A DNA stretch of 64,000 nt. Origin: Pseudomonas sp. 31-12 (GTDB lineage: Bacteria; Pseudomonadota; Gammaproteobacteria; Pseudomonadales; Pseudomonadaceae). The notes under the pieces are model-generated. The model searched no databases and had not been told where the DNA came from. It saw only the letters and a program-made list of their open reading frames with translations. The position numbers and the translations under genes are program-made. Shown here piece after piece: positions 54,596 to 63,642 of the stretch (positions within the stretch are counted from its first letter, which is position 1; every line of letters begins with the position of its first letter). Location of the stretch: NCBI RefSeq assembly GCF_003151075.1, contig NZ_CP029482.1, positions 1,302,001 to 1,366,000 of the forward strand, given 5' to 3'.

Positions 54596-55599
54596 CAGTT
54601 ACGTCGCTTGAGCTGATCAGTCAGCTGAGTGGGTAGGCCTTTGATGATCAGCGTGCCGGCTTCTTCGTCGTATTCGATCTTCGAGCCCAGCAGGTGGGCT
54701 TCGAAGCTGATGGAAAGGCCTTCGGCGCGGCCAGTGAAGCGGCGGAACTGGTTCAAGGTGCGCTTGTCTGCCGGAATCTCTGGCGACAGGCCGTAGTCCT
54801 TGTTGCGAATGTGATCGTAGAAAGCTTTCGGGCGCTCTTCGTCAATCAGCTCCGAAAGTTCTTCCAGGCCCATCGGCTCGCCGAGCTTGGCCTGGCTGCT
54901 GGCGTAGTCCACCAAGGTTTTGGTCTTCTCGCGGGCGGACTCTTCGGGCAAATCTTCGCTTTCAACGAAGTCACTGAATGCCTTGAGCAGGGTGCGGGTT
55001 TCGCCCGGGCCGTCGATGCCTTCCTGGCAGCCGATGAAGTCGCGGAAATACTCCGACACCTTTTTCCCGTTCTTGCCTTTGATGAACGAAATGTACTGCT
55101 TCGATTGTTTGTTGTTCTGCCACTCGGACACGTTGATCCGCGCGGCGAGGTGCAATTGGCCCAGGTCCAGGTGACGGGACGGCGTCACGTCCAGCTGATC
55201 GGTCACTGCAACGCCTTCACTGTGGTGCAGCAGCGCGATCGCCAGGTAATCGGTCATGCCCTGCTGGTAATGCGCGAACAGCACGTGGCCGCCCACAGAG
55301 AGGTTCGACTCTTCCATCAGTTTTTGCAGGTGTTCCACCGCCACCCGGCTGAATGCCGTGAAATCCTTGCCGCCCTCGAGGTATTCCTTCAGCCAGCCGC
55401 TGAACGGATGCGCCCCGGACTCGGCATGGAAGAAACCCCAGGCCTTGCCTTGTTTGGCGTTATAGCTTTCGTTGAGGTCGGCAAGCATGTTCTCGATGGC
55501 GCTCGACTCGGCCAGTTCAGAGTCGCGAGCGTGGAGAACTGCAGGTGTGCCGTCGGGTTTTTTGTCGATCAGGTGGACGATGCAATGACGGATCGGCAT
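54595..55599 (-). CDS. yejK: Nucleoid-associated protein YejK (NdpA)
   Basis: A 334-residue protein of the YejK/NdpA family, a spermidine-nucleoid protein that also binds RNA polymerase or topoisomerase IV in other bacteria. Starts [20 protein letters not shown] and contains [22 protein letters not shown] and [20 protein letters not shown], characteristic of the family. Cytoplasmic, no signal. Its gene precedes the glutaredoxin gene and shares transcription with it. Confidence 0.93.
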   Translation of the reverse strand: MPIRHCIVHLIDKKPDGTPAVLHARDSELAESSAIENMLADLNESYNAKQGKAWGFFHAESGAHPFSGWLKEYLEGGKDFTAFSRVAVEHLQKLMEESNLSVGGHVLFAHYQQGMTDYLAIALLHHSEGVAVTDQLDVTPSRHLDLGQLHLAARINVSEWQNNKQSKQYISFIKGKNGKKVSEYFRDFIGCQEGIDGPGETRTLLKAFSDFVESEDLPEESAREKTKTLVDYASSQAKLGEPMGLEELSELIDEERPKAFYDHIRNKDYGLSPEIPADKRTLNQFRRFTGRAEGLSISFEAHLLGSKIEYDEEAGTLIIKGLPTQLTDQLKRRN

Positions 55600-55993
55600 G
55601 GGCTTCTCGGCTGATTGAAGAGAGGAGGGCGTGCTCCCCCAAAAAGTGCCAAGTGTACCGCAACCACTGGTTTTGGCGCGGCTCGAAGGGCAATTCGCAG
55701 GCGTGCGGCGGCCCTTATGCAGTTTTTTCCTGTTTTAGAGCAATAAAGCTGACCAAATGGGTAGCTAGAGGCGGATATTTCCCCGTCTCTGTGCTAGTTT
55801 TGCCCCGTCTTACGCGAAGTCACTGCGTTAAGCGTGCATTCAGCATTTGTCAGGTCGAACCAAACCCTGATTTCGGTATCTATAACCCCGATCCCGTGGT
55901 TATTGGCCGAGGGTGCCAGATCCAGAAGATCGGGCTCGATGGCTGACACTGCACTCTGCAATCCATATGAATTTGATAGGGAAGGAACACTAC
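55600..55993. promoter_or_regulatory. Divergent region between yejK and hupN
   Basis: 394 bp without a gene, AT-richer around 55730-55800, must hold promoters for the divergent yejK and HU genes. No confident promoter could be fixed. The HU ribosome site AAGGA lies eight bases before its ATG. Confidence 0.4.
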
Positions 55994-56275
55994 ATGGCTC
56001 TTACTAAAGACCAACTGATCGCCGACATCGCTGAAGCTATCGACGCGCCAAAAACCACCGCGCGTAACGCTCTGGACCAACTGGGCCAAATCGTTGCCGA
56101 TCAGCTGGAAAACGGCGGCGAAATCACTCTGCCAGGTATCGGCAAACTGAAAGTGACTGAGCGTCCAGCCCGTACCGGCCGCAACCCTTCGACTGGCGCT
56201 GCCATCGAAATCGCTGCCAAGAAAGTTATCAAGCTGGTTGTGGCCAAAGGCCTGACCGACGCTGTTAACAAGTAA
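55994..56275 (+). CDS. hupN: HU-family DNA-binding protein, HupN type
   Basis: A 93-residue HU protein: MALTKDQLIADIAEAIDAPK helices, the dimer core, and the DNA-binding arm tip RTGRNPSTGAAIEIAAKKV with the kinking Pro. It bends and compacts DNA as a dimer. The subtype is called HupN from its place beside yejK and valS, as in P. putida; the sequence alone fits HU in general. ATG 55994; a strong terminator follows. Confidence 0.88.
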   Translation: MALTKDQLIADIAEAIDAPKTTARNALDQLGQIVADQLENGGEITLPGIGKLKVTERPARTGRNPSTGAAIEIAAKKVIKLVVAKGLTDAVNK

Positions 56276-56283
56276 GACGCAGT

Positions 56284-56326
56284 AAAAAAAGCCGTGCTCC
56301 GGAGCGATCCGGGCACGGCTTTTTTG
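56284..56326 (+). terminator. Terminator of hupN
   Basis: GCCGTGC (56291-56297) and GCACGGC (56313-56319) with an inner CCGG pairing, flanked by A-run and T6. It can act in both directions for the convergent rlmF gene. Confidence 0.92.
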
Positions 56327-56369
56327 TGTCTGCGATTTGGCGATTGACCTGCAGCACCACTAAACCAAT

Positions 56370-56398
56370 GTGGGAGCGAGCAAGCCCGCTCCCACAGT
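56370..56398. repeat. Short REP palindrome
   Basis: TGTGGGAGCGAGCAAGCCCG and its inverted end GCTCCCACA form one compact REP hairpin between hupN and rlmF. Confidence 0.75.
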
Positions 56399-56411
56399 TG
56401 ATCTGCGTTGG

Positions 56412-57437
56412 TCAGTTACCCTTGCGGGCCCAACGTTCACGCCACACCTGCTGCTCGGACTTGGTCTGGAAGGTCCAGGCGACGAAGCGGCTTTGCTTCT
56501 GGCCCTGGGACATTTCCACCACCTGGCTTTCCAGAACACCGGCCTTTTTCAGCGCCGTCTGGATCGAAGGCAGGTTTGAAGCCTTAGACACCAGCGTGCT
56601 GAACCACAGGACCTTGTGCTGAAAGTGCGCACTCTCGGCGATCAGTTGCGTCACAAACCGGGCTTCGCCCCCTTCGCACCACAGTTCGGCCGATTGACCG
56701 CCAAAGTTCAACACGGGCAGCTTGCGTTTCGGGTCGGCGCGGCCCAGGGCGCGCCACTTACGCTCGCTGCCTTTGGTCGCTTCGTCCATCGACGCGTGGA
56801 ACGGCGGGTTGCACATGGTCAGGTCAAAACGTTCGCCCGGTTCGAGCAAGCCCAGCAGGATGTGCTTGGGATTGCTTTGCTGGCGCAACTGGATGGCTTT
56901 GTTCAGCCCGTTGGACTGCACGATGGCTTTGGCCGCGGCTACGGCCGTCGGGTCGATTTCCGAGCCGAGGAAGTGCCAGCGGTAATCGCTGTAGCCGATC
57001 AACGGATAGACACAGTTGGCGCCCATGCCGATGTCGAGCACCTTGACCGGCGCACCGCGCGGGATTTCGCCGTCGTTGACGCTGGCCAGCAGGTCGGCCA
57101 GGAAGTGCACGTAATCGGCACGGCCCGGCACCGGCGGGCAGAGGTAATCGGCTGGAATGTCCCAGTGAGCAATACCATAGAACGACTTGAGCAGCGCCCG
57201 GTTGAACACCCGCACCGCATCCGGGCTGGCGAAGTCGATACTTTCCTTGCCGTACGGGTTGATGATCACGAACTTCGCCAGTTCCGGCGTGGTTTTGATC
57301 AGCGCCGGGAAGTCGTAGCGACCCTGATGGCGATTGCGCGGGTGCAGGCTGGCCTTTTCACGCGGCTCAACGGCTTTGGCCGGGGTCGCGGTGTCAGGCT
57401 TCTTGCGCGCAGGTCTTGGTGTGCGGGGGGCGTTCAT
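56412..57437 (-). CDS. rlmF: 23S rRNA (adenine-1618-N6)-methyltransferase RlmF
   Basis: A 341-residue AdoMet-dependent methyltransferase that modifies A1618 of 23S rRNA. AdoMet-binding segment [18 protein letters not shown] near residue 132, acidic loop GSEIDPTAV, and the catalytic NPPF ([11 protein letters not shown]) used by N6-adenine methyltransferases. A basic, disordered N-terminal tail ([18 protein letters not shown]) probably helps RNA binding. ATG 57437 was preferred to a codon 16 residues earlier that has no family counterpart. Confidence 0.94.
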   Translation of the reverse strand: MNAPRTPRPARKKPDTATPAKAVEPREKASLHPRNRHQGRYDFPALIKTTPELAKFVIINPYGKESIDFASPDAVRVFNRALLKSFYGIAHWDIPADYLCPPVPGRADYVHFLADLLASVNDGEIPRGAPVKVLDIGMGANCVYPLIGYSDYRWHFLGSEIDPTAVAAAKAIVQSNGLNKAIQLRQQSNPKHILLGLLEPGERFDLTMCNPPFHASMDEATKGSERKWRALGRADPKRKLPVLNFGGQSAELWCEGGEARFVTQLIAESAHFQHKVLWFSTLVSKASNLPSIQTALKKAGVLESQVVEMSQGQKQSRFVAWTFQTKSEQQVWRERWARKGN

Positions 57438-57603
57438 GGGCGTGGTCGATTCGGGTATGGCTGAAAGTGGCGGGTATTGTCCCACATCTTTGCCTGAAAA
57501 ACGGAACGCTGCTCCTGTAAATGCGGGGGCGGGATGTCGATCGCCCCTTATTTGTAGAATTAGAATAATAAGCGAGCTGGTTATTTCCTATCGTGTTGAG
57601 AAC

Positions 57604-57619
57604 CTGTTAGTTCTTACAG
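57604..57619. promoter_or_regulatory. Palindromic CTGT-N8-ACAG element, site 2
   Basis: CTGTTAGTTCTTACAG, 82 bp before the ATG at 57702. It matches site 3 (58378) in 13 of 16 positions, and the next 35 bp (AGTAGACGTCATTTTTGAGG and on) are also shared with site 3, so this promoter region was duplicated. Confidence 0.6.
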
Positions 57620-57701
57620 TAGACGTCATTTTTGAGGATGTTATTTTTTATCTGGAGGGTTACGGCCTCTATCTATGGATAATTCTAAAAGGACGTCGGA
57701 T

Positions 57702-58130
57702 ATGAAAAGTGTTTTTCTAATGGCTGGCATGATGATGGTGTCGGCAAGTGTGTTGGCTTTTGAAGGGGCTCCCAAAGAGAATAATCCTCCTGGTGTTGTT
57801 GAAACGGAGTCAGAGAAGGGTGTCAATATTTACCGTCTGGATGATGGTGATGAGTTCGGTTACGCCAGCCCTCTGACTATTGCTCCCGGTAACTCGTCTT
57901 TCCGCAGTGGTACATTGGTTGATATTCAAAATCGAGGCACGAAGCCTACGACTGTGAATGTAGCTAATACTAATTTGAGTGCTCCACTTGCGGTTCCTGG
58001 AAAGTCCAATGCGCAGTTCAAGTTCGACGGGGGTAAGTGGGAAAGTATGGGGGTTCGTCTAGAGAGTGATCCTCTTCCCTCTGGTGCTCGCCCTAGTGGT
58101 CAACAGAAAAACCCTCCTGCAAGTAATTAG
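57702..58130 (+). CDS. Small secreted protein of unknown function (copy 1)
   Basis: A 142-residue exported protein. Signal peptide MKSVFLMAGMMMVSASVLAF, then a Pro/Glu-rich stretch, a beta-rich core (PLTIAPGNSSFRSGTLVDIQ, NVANTNLSAPLAVPGKSNAQ, KFDGGKWESMGVR) and a Pro/Ser tail. The core pattern PGN-x-F, alternating Asn-rich strands, VPG and K-x-D-x-x-KW recurs in the 121-residue secreted protein at 63140-63505, so the two are probably distant paralogs. DNA is AT-richer than the neighbours, suggesting recent acquisition. ATG 57702 has AAAGGA about eight bases upstream; a codon nine residues earlier is less likely. No function is known. Confidence 0.8.
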   Translation: MKSVFLMAGMMMVSASVLAFEGAPKENNPPGVVETESEKGVNIYRLDDGDEFGYASPLTIAPGNSSFRSGTLVDIQNRGTKPTTVNVANTNLSAPLAVPGKSNAQFKFDGGKWESMGVRLESDPLPSGARPSGQQKNPPASN

Positions 58131-58160
58131 TGAAGTTGGTTGCTAACTGCTCGATTGACG

Positions 58161-58214
58161 TGCCGGACTCGGAAGTAACTGTAAATCTGTTTCCAGGCCG
58201 GCATTTCTTTTTAG
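58161..58214 (+). terminator. Terminator after small secreted protein gene
   Basis: TGCCGG (58161-58166) pairs with CCGGCA (58198-58203), with inner GGAA/TTCC, followed by TTTCTTTTT. Confidence 0.75.
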
Positions 58215-58377
58215 ACTTTTTCAGGTTCCAGTTATTTGAACGTCAAAATGTCGATTCAAATATATGCCAGTTAGTGTGACTGCCGGGTATGAACAAAAAA
58301 TGTGAGTCCACCAATAGTGTGCCATGTCACCAAAAAGCATAACGCTAAATGAAGTTACTTCGAGCAAGTCTCCGCTG

Positions 58378-58393
58378 CTGTCAGATCTGACAG
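58378..58393. promoter_or_regulatory. Palindromic CTGT-N8-ACAG element, site 3 (perfect palindrome)
   Basis: CTGTCAGATCTGACAG is a perfect 16-bp palindrome, 90 bp before the ATG of the truncated gene at 58484. It is the most symmetrical of the four sites and so best shows the likely operator half-site CTGTCAGA. Confidence 0.65.
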
Positions 58394-58483
58394 TAGACGT
58401 AATTTTTCAGGGTGCTATTTTTTAATTCGAGAAGAACTAATTTCCTCTCTCTCGTATTTAAATGACTAATAAGGATATTTGAC

Positions 58484-58558
58484 ATGAACGCGTTTTTGGT
58501 AATGGCTGTCGCTCAGCCTGATGGTTCAGAATTCTTCCCTCTCGATAAATCACCTTGA
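58484..58558 (+). pseudogene. Truncated 5' end of a second small secreted-protein gene
   Basis: MNAFLVMAVAQPDGSEFFPL ends after 24 codons. Its DNA start (GTTTTTGGTAATGGCTGTC) is nearly the same as that of the 57702 gene (GTTTTTCTAATGGCTGGC), and the preceding promoter and site 3 match site 2. It therefore looks like a duplicated copy whose body was lost when RHS-related DNA was joined to it. Confidence 0.6.
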
Positions 58559-58578
58559 GTTTTTGCAAGTCGTTGTAA

Positions 58579-59668
58579 AAAGCCGACGTATCGTCGAAAT
58601 CCGGCGTAAACAGGATCCTGTTTGAACTGCGTGATGCAGAGGGTACGGTACTGGTCAGCTACGACGTGCAAGCAGAAACGATGAGGCATCATGCCTACAC
58701 TGCCTATGGCGAACATTCCTCAGACGAAAAAGATTCATTGCTGGGTTTCAACGGTGAGTACCGAGACGCCGAAAACGATAAGTATCCGCTCGGTCAGGGG
58801 TATCGCTGGTATGCCCCGGATATCTATCAATTCCATGCCCCGGATGGTCTAAGCCCCTTCGGCGAGGGTGGTCCTCACGCCTATAGATACTGCAACGCAG
58901 ACCCTGCCAACCTGCAGGACCCAGTGGCCACGTCGGTTCCGGCGCGGTGAACAGCGGATTACGCAAAATTTGGGGCGATCGCACGCCTGGACCTCTCAAC
59001 TTGGGCAAGGACGGGGCATTGATGACCGCGATTCTCTGGTCGGGCATTGGTGTATTGACGGCGATAATGTCAGGAGGGGCGTCATTATTGTTGACGTCCG
59101 CACTGGTCGGCCTGGCTATTGCTGCGTCTGCCACCGCCATAGCTGCAGTGGTTGTTTCCGACACCAATCCCGAGCTTTCGGCAATTCTAGGGTGGGTGTC
59201 ACTGGGGTTGACTGTCGTTGGTGGTGTGGCGACGTTGCTCATGAAAGTCGGGCAGCTTGCTCTTTACCTGGCCCGTTCTGGCATAGAGGTTGCCAAAAAA
59301 CTTATCGATAAAGGCACGGTTAGTTTGGTGTCGAGTCTCAAACGGTTGAGTCTGTACCGTGGCAGCGGAAAATTGCCTGCGCAGATCATTCAAAGCGGGA
59401 CGAAAAGAATCGATAGAGTCGTCACACATTTCGCTGACGACGCGTTGATTCCATTTGACAAATCCCTCTTCGATGGCAAGTTCCTGATAAAGCAGGGGGA
59501 GCCGCTCAGCTCTTTGATGTTGGTGATGCAAATACGCTCATTTGTTCTATCACTGGCGTACTGGCAAATCTCGGGGTGTTTGAGTCTGACCGGGATAATT
59601 TCATCAACTCAAACACCAATAACTTCACGTGGTTGCCTTGGGGCCATTTCAACATAGGCCGTCCTTGA
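58579..59668 (+). pseudogene. Decayed RHS-repeat toxin: core end plus C-terminal domain
   Basis: A remnant of an RHS protein. Frame one (from just after the stop at 58576) reads LFELRDAEGTVLVSYDVQAE then LLGFNGEYRDAEN, LGQGYRWYAPDIYQFHAPDG and YRYCNADPANLQDP, the end of an RHS core of a type different from the TccC-like gene. A missing base in the C-run at 58920-58922 shifts the frame; restoring it yields PSGHVGSGAVNSGLRKIWGD, then a C-terminal domain with two hydrophobic stretches (MTAILWSGIGVLTAIMSGG, ILGWVSLGLTVVGGVATLLM). A second indel at the G-run 59495-59499 moves it to GAAQLFDVGDANTL...FNIGRP, ending at 59668. No N-terminal half is present. Confidence 0.85.
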
Positions 59669-59717
59669 ATCGGACACTTAAGTCATCGGTGTGTGGTTCG
59701 TCGACAAAATGTGGGGG

Positions 59718-59753
59718 CGCTCGCCTTGGGCGGGTGTTCCCACAGTGCCGAAT
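59718..59753. repeat. Degenerate REP palindrome
   Basis: TGTGGGGGCGCTCGCCTTGG and the inverted end GGTGTTCCCACA resemble a REP hairpin with several mismatches. Confidence 0.45.
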
Positions 59754-59853
59754 TTGCGTAGGGCTCGACAAGAAACGTCTTGCCCCATCAGCGCAAGGAT
59801 CTTATTTGTACAAGTACCAACAGGTTTAAATCTTAAAATGTCCGATTAGAAGC

Positions 59854-59890
59854 AAAAAATGCCAGCCAGCTTAACTGACTGGCATTTTCG
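59854..59890 (-). terminator. Terminator of valS
   Basis: AAAATGCCAG (59856-59865) and CTGGCATTTT (59879-59888) pair around AGCC...GACT; on the minus strand the stem is followed by six T residues. Confidence 0.88.
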
Positions 59891-59918
59891 CCAATGTCCC
59901 TTCTTACGCCATTGCCCT

Positions 59919-62765
59919 TTACAAACTGGCAATCCGCGCATGCTGCTCGGCCAGCTTGCCCAAAGCCTGTTCAGCTTCAGCCAGTTTGGCGCGTTCCTTC
60001 TCGATAACTTCGGCCGGAGCCTTGTCGACGAAACCGGCGTTCGACAACTTGCCTCCCACCCGCTGAACTTCACCCTGCAAACGCAGGATTTCCTTGTCCA
60101 GGCGTGCCAGTTCGGCGTCTTTGTCGATCAGGCCAGCCATCGGCACCAGCACCTCCATCTCGCCGACCAGTGCAGTAGCGGACAGCGGTGCTTCTTCACC
60201 GGCAGCCAACACCGTGATCGATTCGAGGCGCGCCAGTTTCTTCAACAGGGCTTCGTTCTCGGTGAGACGACGCTGATCTTCGGCGCTGACGTTTTTCAGG
60301 AACAGGTTCAATGGCTTGCCCGGACCGATGTTCATCTCGCCACGGATGTTGCGCGTGCCGAGCATCAGTTCCTTGAGCCACTCGATGTCGTTCTCGGCCG
60401 CCGGATCGATGCGCTCTTCATTGGCCACCGGCCAAGGCTGCAGCATGATCGTCTTGCCTTCGATACCGGCCAGCGGCGCGATGCGCTGCCAGATTTCTTC
60501 GGTGATGAACGGCATGAACGGGTGCGCCAGACGCAACGCGACTTCCAGTACACGAACCAGCGTGCGACGGGTGCCGCGCTGACGTTCAACCGGGGCATTT
60601 TCATCCCACAGCACAGGCTTGGAGAGTTCCAGATACCAGTCGCAATACTGGTTCCAGATGAACTCGTACAAGGCTTGTGCGGCCAGGTCGAAACGGAACT
60701 GGTCGAGCTGACGGGTCACTTCGGCTTCGGTGCGTTGCAGTTGCGAGATGATCCAGCGATCTGCCAGCGACAGTTCGTAGGCTTCGCCGTTCTGGCCGCA
60801 GTCTTCGCCCTTGTCCAGAACATAACGCGCGGCGTTCCAGATCTTGTTGCAGAAGTTGCGATAGCCCTCGACGCGGCCCATGTCGAACTTGATGTCGCGA
60901 CCGGTGGACGCCAGCGAGCAGAAGGTGAAGCGCAGGGCGTCGGTGCCGTAGCTGGCGATGCCGTCGGCGAACTCGTCGCGGGTCTGCTTCTCGATCTTCT
61001 TCGCCAGTTTCGGCTGCATCATGCCGGAGGTGCGTTTTTGCACCAGGTCTTCGAGCTCGATACCGTCGATGATGTCCAGCGGGTCCAGGACGTTGCCCTT
61101 GGACTTGGACATCTTCTGGCCTTGGCCATCTCGCACCAGACCGTGAACGTAAACGGTCTTGAACGGAACCTGCGGCGTGCCGTCTTCGTTTTTCACCAAG
61201 TGCATGGTGAGCATGATCATCCGGGCAACCCAGAAGAAAATGATGTCGAAACCGGTCACCAACACGTCGGTGGAGTGGAATTTTTTCAGGAATTCGGTCT
61301 GCTCAGGCCAGCCCAGGGTGGAGAAGGTCCACAGGCCCGAACTGAACCAGGTGTCGAGAACGTCGTTGTCCTGTTGCAGCGCAACGTCCGGGCCGAGGTT
61401 GTGCTTGGCGCGGACTTCGGCTTCGTCGCGACCGACGTAGACTTTGCCCGACTCGTCGTACCAAGCCGGAATCCGGTGACCCCACCACAACTGACGGCTG
61501 ATGCACCAATCCTGGATGTCGCGCATCCACGAGAAGTACATGTTTTCGTATTGCTTGGGCACGAACTGGATGCGGCCGTCTTCAACGGCGGCAATCGCAG
61601 GCTCGGCCAGTGGCTTGGTCGACACGTACCACTGGTCGGTCAGCCACGGCTCGATGATGGTGCCAGAACGGTCGCCTTTCGGCACTTTCAGGGCGTGATC
61701 GTTGACGCTGACCAGCAGGCCGGCGGCGTCGAATGCGGCAACAATTTGCTTACGGGCTTCGAAACGGTCGAGGCCGGCGTATTCCGCCGGGATCTTGCCG
61801 TCGATGCTTTCGTTGAGCGTGCCGTCAAGGTTGAACACCTGACAGGCCGGCAATACAGCGGCGTTCTTGTCGAAGATGTTCAGCAGCGGCAGGTTGTGGC
61901 GCTTGCCGACTTCGTAGTCGTTGAAATCGTGGGCCGGGGTGATTTTCACGCAACCGGTGCCGAATTCAGGATCGCAGTAATCGTCGGCGATGATCGGAAT
62001 GCGGCGACCGACCAGCGGCAGCTCGACAAATTTGCCGATCAAGGCTTTGTAGCGCTCGTCGTTCGGGTTCACCGCGACGGCGGCGTCGCCGAGCATGGTT
62101 TCCGGGCGAGTGGTCGCGACGATCAGGAAATCGTTGCCTTCAGCGGTCTTGACGCCGTCGGCCAGCGGGTATTTCAGGTTCCACAGGAAACCTTTCTCGT
62201 CGTGGTTTTCCACTTCAAGGTCGGAAATTGCCGTGTGCAACTTGGTGTCCCAGTTGACCAGACGCTTGCCGCGATAGATCAGGCCGTCTTCGTGCAAACG
62301 AACGAACGCTTCTTTAACGGCTTCCGAGAGGCCGTCGTCCATGGTGAAACGCTCGCGGCTCCAGTCCACGGACGAGCCGAGGCGGCGGATCTGACGGCTG
62401 ATGTTGCCGCCGGACTGATCCTTCCATTCCCAGACTTTCTCGAGGAATTTTTCGCGGCCCAGGTCGTGGCGATTCTGGCCTTGGGCTTCGAGTTGGCGTT
62501 CCACCAGCATTTGCGTGGCGATACCGGCGTGGTCGGTACCCGGCTGCCACAGGGTGTTGCGACCCTGCATGCGGCGGAAACGGATCAGGGCGTCCATGAT
62601 CGCGTTGTTGAAGCCGTGACCCATGTGCAAGCTGCCGGTGACGTTCGGCGGCGGGATCATGATGGTGTAGGACTCGCCCGCGCCTTGCGGGGCGAAGTAA
62701 TTCTCAGACTCCCAGGTGTTGTACCAGGAAGTTTCAATGGCGTGCGGCTGGTAGGTCTTATCCAT
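59919..62765 (-). CDS. valS: Valyl-tRNA synthetase
   Basis: A 948-residue class I aminoacyl-tRNA synthetase that charges tRNA-Val. HIGH motif as [16 protein letters not shown] near residue 40, the editing CP1 domain ([20 protein letters not shown]), KMSKS as [14 protein letters not shown] near 555, an anticodon-binding helical domain, and the C-terminal coiled coil ([20 protein letters not shown]). Length and all signatures are normal. In P. aeruginosa valS is followed on one side and preceded on the other by holC-region genes; here a small secreted protein gene and site 4 have been inserted between valS and the holC-side gene. Confidence 0.98.
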   Translation of the reverse strand: MDKTYQPHAIETSWYNTWESENYFAPQGAGESYTIMIPPPNVTGSLHMGHGFNNAIMDALIRFRRMQGRNTLWQPGTDHAGIATQMLVERQLEAQGQNRHDLGREKFLEKVWEWKDQSGGNISRQIRRLGSSVDWSRERFTMDDGLSEAVKEAFVRLHEDGLIYRGKRLVNWDTKLHTAISDLEVENHDEKGFLWNLKYPLADGVKTAEGNDFLIVATTRPETMLGDAAVAVNPNDERYKALIGKFVELPLVGRRIPIIADDYCDPEFGTGCVKITPAHDFNDYEVGKRHNLPLLNIFDKNAAVLPACQVFNLDGTLNESIDGKIPAEYAGLDRFEARKQIVAAFDAAGLLVSVNDHALKVPKGDRSGTIIEPWLTDQWYVSTKPLAEPAIAAVEDGRIQFVPKQYENMYFSWMRDIQDWCISRQLWWGHRIPAWYDESGKVYVGRDEAEVRAKHNLGPDVALQQDNDVLDTWFSSGLWTFSTLGWPEQTEFLKKFHSTDVLVTGFDIIFFWVARMIMLTMHLVKNEDGTPQVPFKTVYVHGLVRDGQGQKMSKSKGNVLDPLDIIDGIELEDLVQKRTSGMMQPKLAKKIEKQTRDEFADGIASYGTDALRFTFCSLASTGRDIKFDMGRVEGYRNFCNKIWNAARYVLDKGEDCGQNGEAYELSLADRWIISQLQRTEAEVTRQLDQFRFDLAAQALYEFIWNQYCDWYLELSKPVLWDENAPVERQRGTRRTLVRVLEVALRLAHPFMPFITEEIWQRIAPLAGIEGKTIMLQPWPVANEERIDPAAENDIEWLKELMLGTRNIRGEMNIGPGKPLNLFLKNVSAEDQRRLTENEALLKKLARLESITVLAAGEEAPLSATALVGEMEVLVPMAGLIDKDAELARLDKEILRLQGEVQRVGGKLSNAGFVDKAPAEVIEKERAKLAEAEQALGKLAEQHARIASL

Positions 62766-63012
62766 GCGCGGCGGGACCCTATTGGCATTTATTCAGGAAA
62801 AGCCGGCAAGTATAGCGGGGCATGGGGCGCAGGGCGAGCGAGCAGGTGCCGAGCTGATATCAAAAACTATGTCTATCGGATAGGGGCGGCGTTGCTTGTG
62901 TGGCTCAGGAGGGCCTGAGCATTTTAATACTTCAGTTTTTGAGGCGAAGGCTGGCGTTGCGTGCTTGTTGGTTATAAGTAGTTTCTGATTGATTCCATAT
63001 GGATCTATTTAA

Positions 63013-63028
63013 CTGTTATTTCTGACAG
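63013..63028. promoter_or_regulatory. Palindromic CTGT-N8-ACAG element, site 4
   Basis: CTGTTATTTCTGACAG, 111 bp before ATG 63140. It differs from site 1 (CTGTAATTTCTGACAG) at a single base although the two are over 61 kb apart in unrelated sequence. Confidence 0.6.
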
Positions 63029-63139
63029 TTGCTGAAGGCTGTGATGAGTATTAGTGTTGAAGGTGATCAGGTTGTTAATTACAACTTTGATTGTGCTAGT
63101 CTTTCAACTAAATAACATTTTTATATAGGGAATCTCGAT

Positions 63140-63505
63140 ATGAAACGGATGTTGATGGTCGCCGTCTGTATGATGTTTACTGCAAGTGCGTTTGCTGGCG
63201 CGCTTACGAGCGCCGAGGTGATGGAGCTGCTGCGTCAAAACCGCAGTGTAGAGGTCTATATGAATGATGCTTCATGGCGTAAAGAAATAAATTTGCCGGA
63301 TGAAACAAGTCCAGGCAATAACTTTGTTACTGTTGGTAATAATTCATCAAAAAGTACGTTCATTGTTGGTTACAACTTTTCGGTTGAAGTCAAACCGGGA
63401 GATATTGTGACAGCTGTATATAAACATGATCAAAAGAAATGGGTAACCGCGAGTAATGAAAAACAACCAGACGGTATGCAGCATGTGTCGCCGCCTGGGC
63501 AGTAG
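63140..63505 (+). CDS. Small secreted protein of unknown function (copy 2)
   Basis: A 121-residue protein with signal peptide MKRMLMVAVCMMFTASAFAG. The mature part has an amphipathic helix (LTSAEVMELLRQNRSVEVYM) and a beta-rich core NNFVTVGNNSSKSTFIVGYN, then FSVEVKPGDIVTAV and KHDQKKWVTAS. The PGN...PG...K-x-D-x-x-KW layout resembles the 142-residue protein at 57702-58130. AT-rich relative to its surroundings. A possible promoter TGTGCTAGTCT lies about 45 bp upstream and GGGAATCTCGAT precedes the ATG. A strong terminator follows. Function unknown. Confidence 0.8.
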   Translation: MKRMLMVAVCMMFTASAFAGALTSAEVMELLRQNRSVEVYMNDASWRKEINLPDETSPGNNFVTVGNNSSKSTFIVGYNFSVEVKPGDIVTAVYKHDQKKWVTASNEKQPDGMQHVSPPGQ

Positions 63506-63577
63506 TCATCGTTCTTGTCTTGGGCTGCCGGATAAAATCATTAGTCTAGCCCGGAAATAGGTTTTCCCTATTTCGCC

Positions 63578-63610
63578 CCCACACCCGATGCCCGCATCGG
63601 GTGTTTTATA
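63578..63610 (+). terminator. Terminator after small secreted protein copy 2
   Basis: ACACCCGATG (63581-63590) and CATCGGGTGT (63595-63604) form a 10-bp stem with a CCCG loop, followed by TTTTATATTT. Confidence 0.88.
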
Positions 63611-63642
63611 TTTCAGCGACTGTCGCGCTGCCTTCTCGCCGC

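Noticed and set aside
57604..57619. Site 2 as a GacA box
   Set aside because: GacA sites are TGTAAG-N6-CTTACA (18 bp); here the dyad is shorter and the half-sites differ in the other three copies.
59859..62918. Open frame of about 1019 codons on the plus strand opposite valS
   Set aside because: It is antisense to a certain valS gene with all synthetase motifs; GC-rich codon bias gives long antisense frames, and its composition (many His, Gln, Arg, Val) is typical of such shadows.
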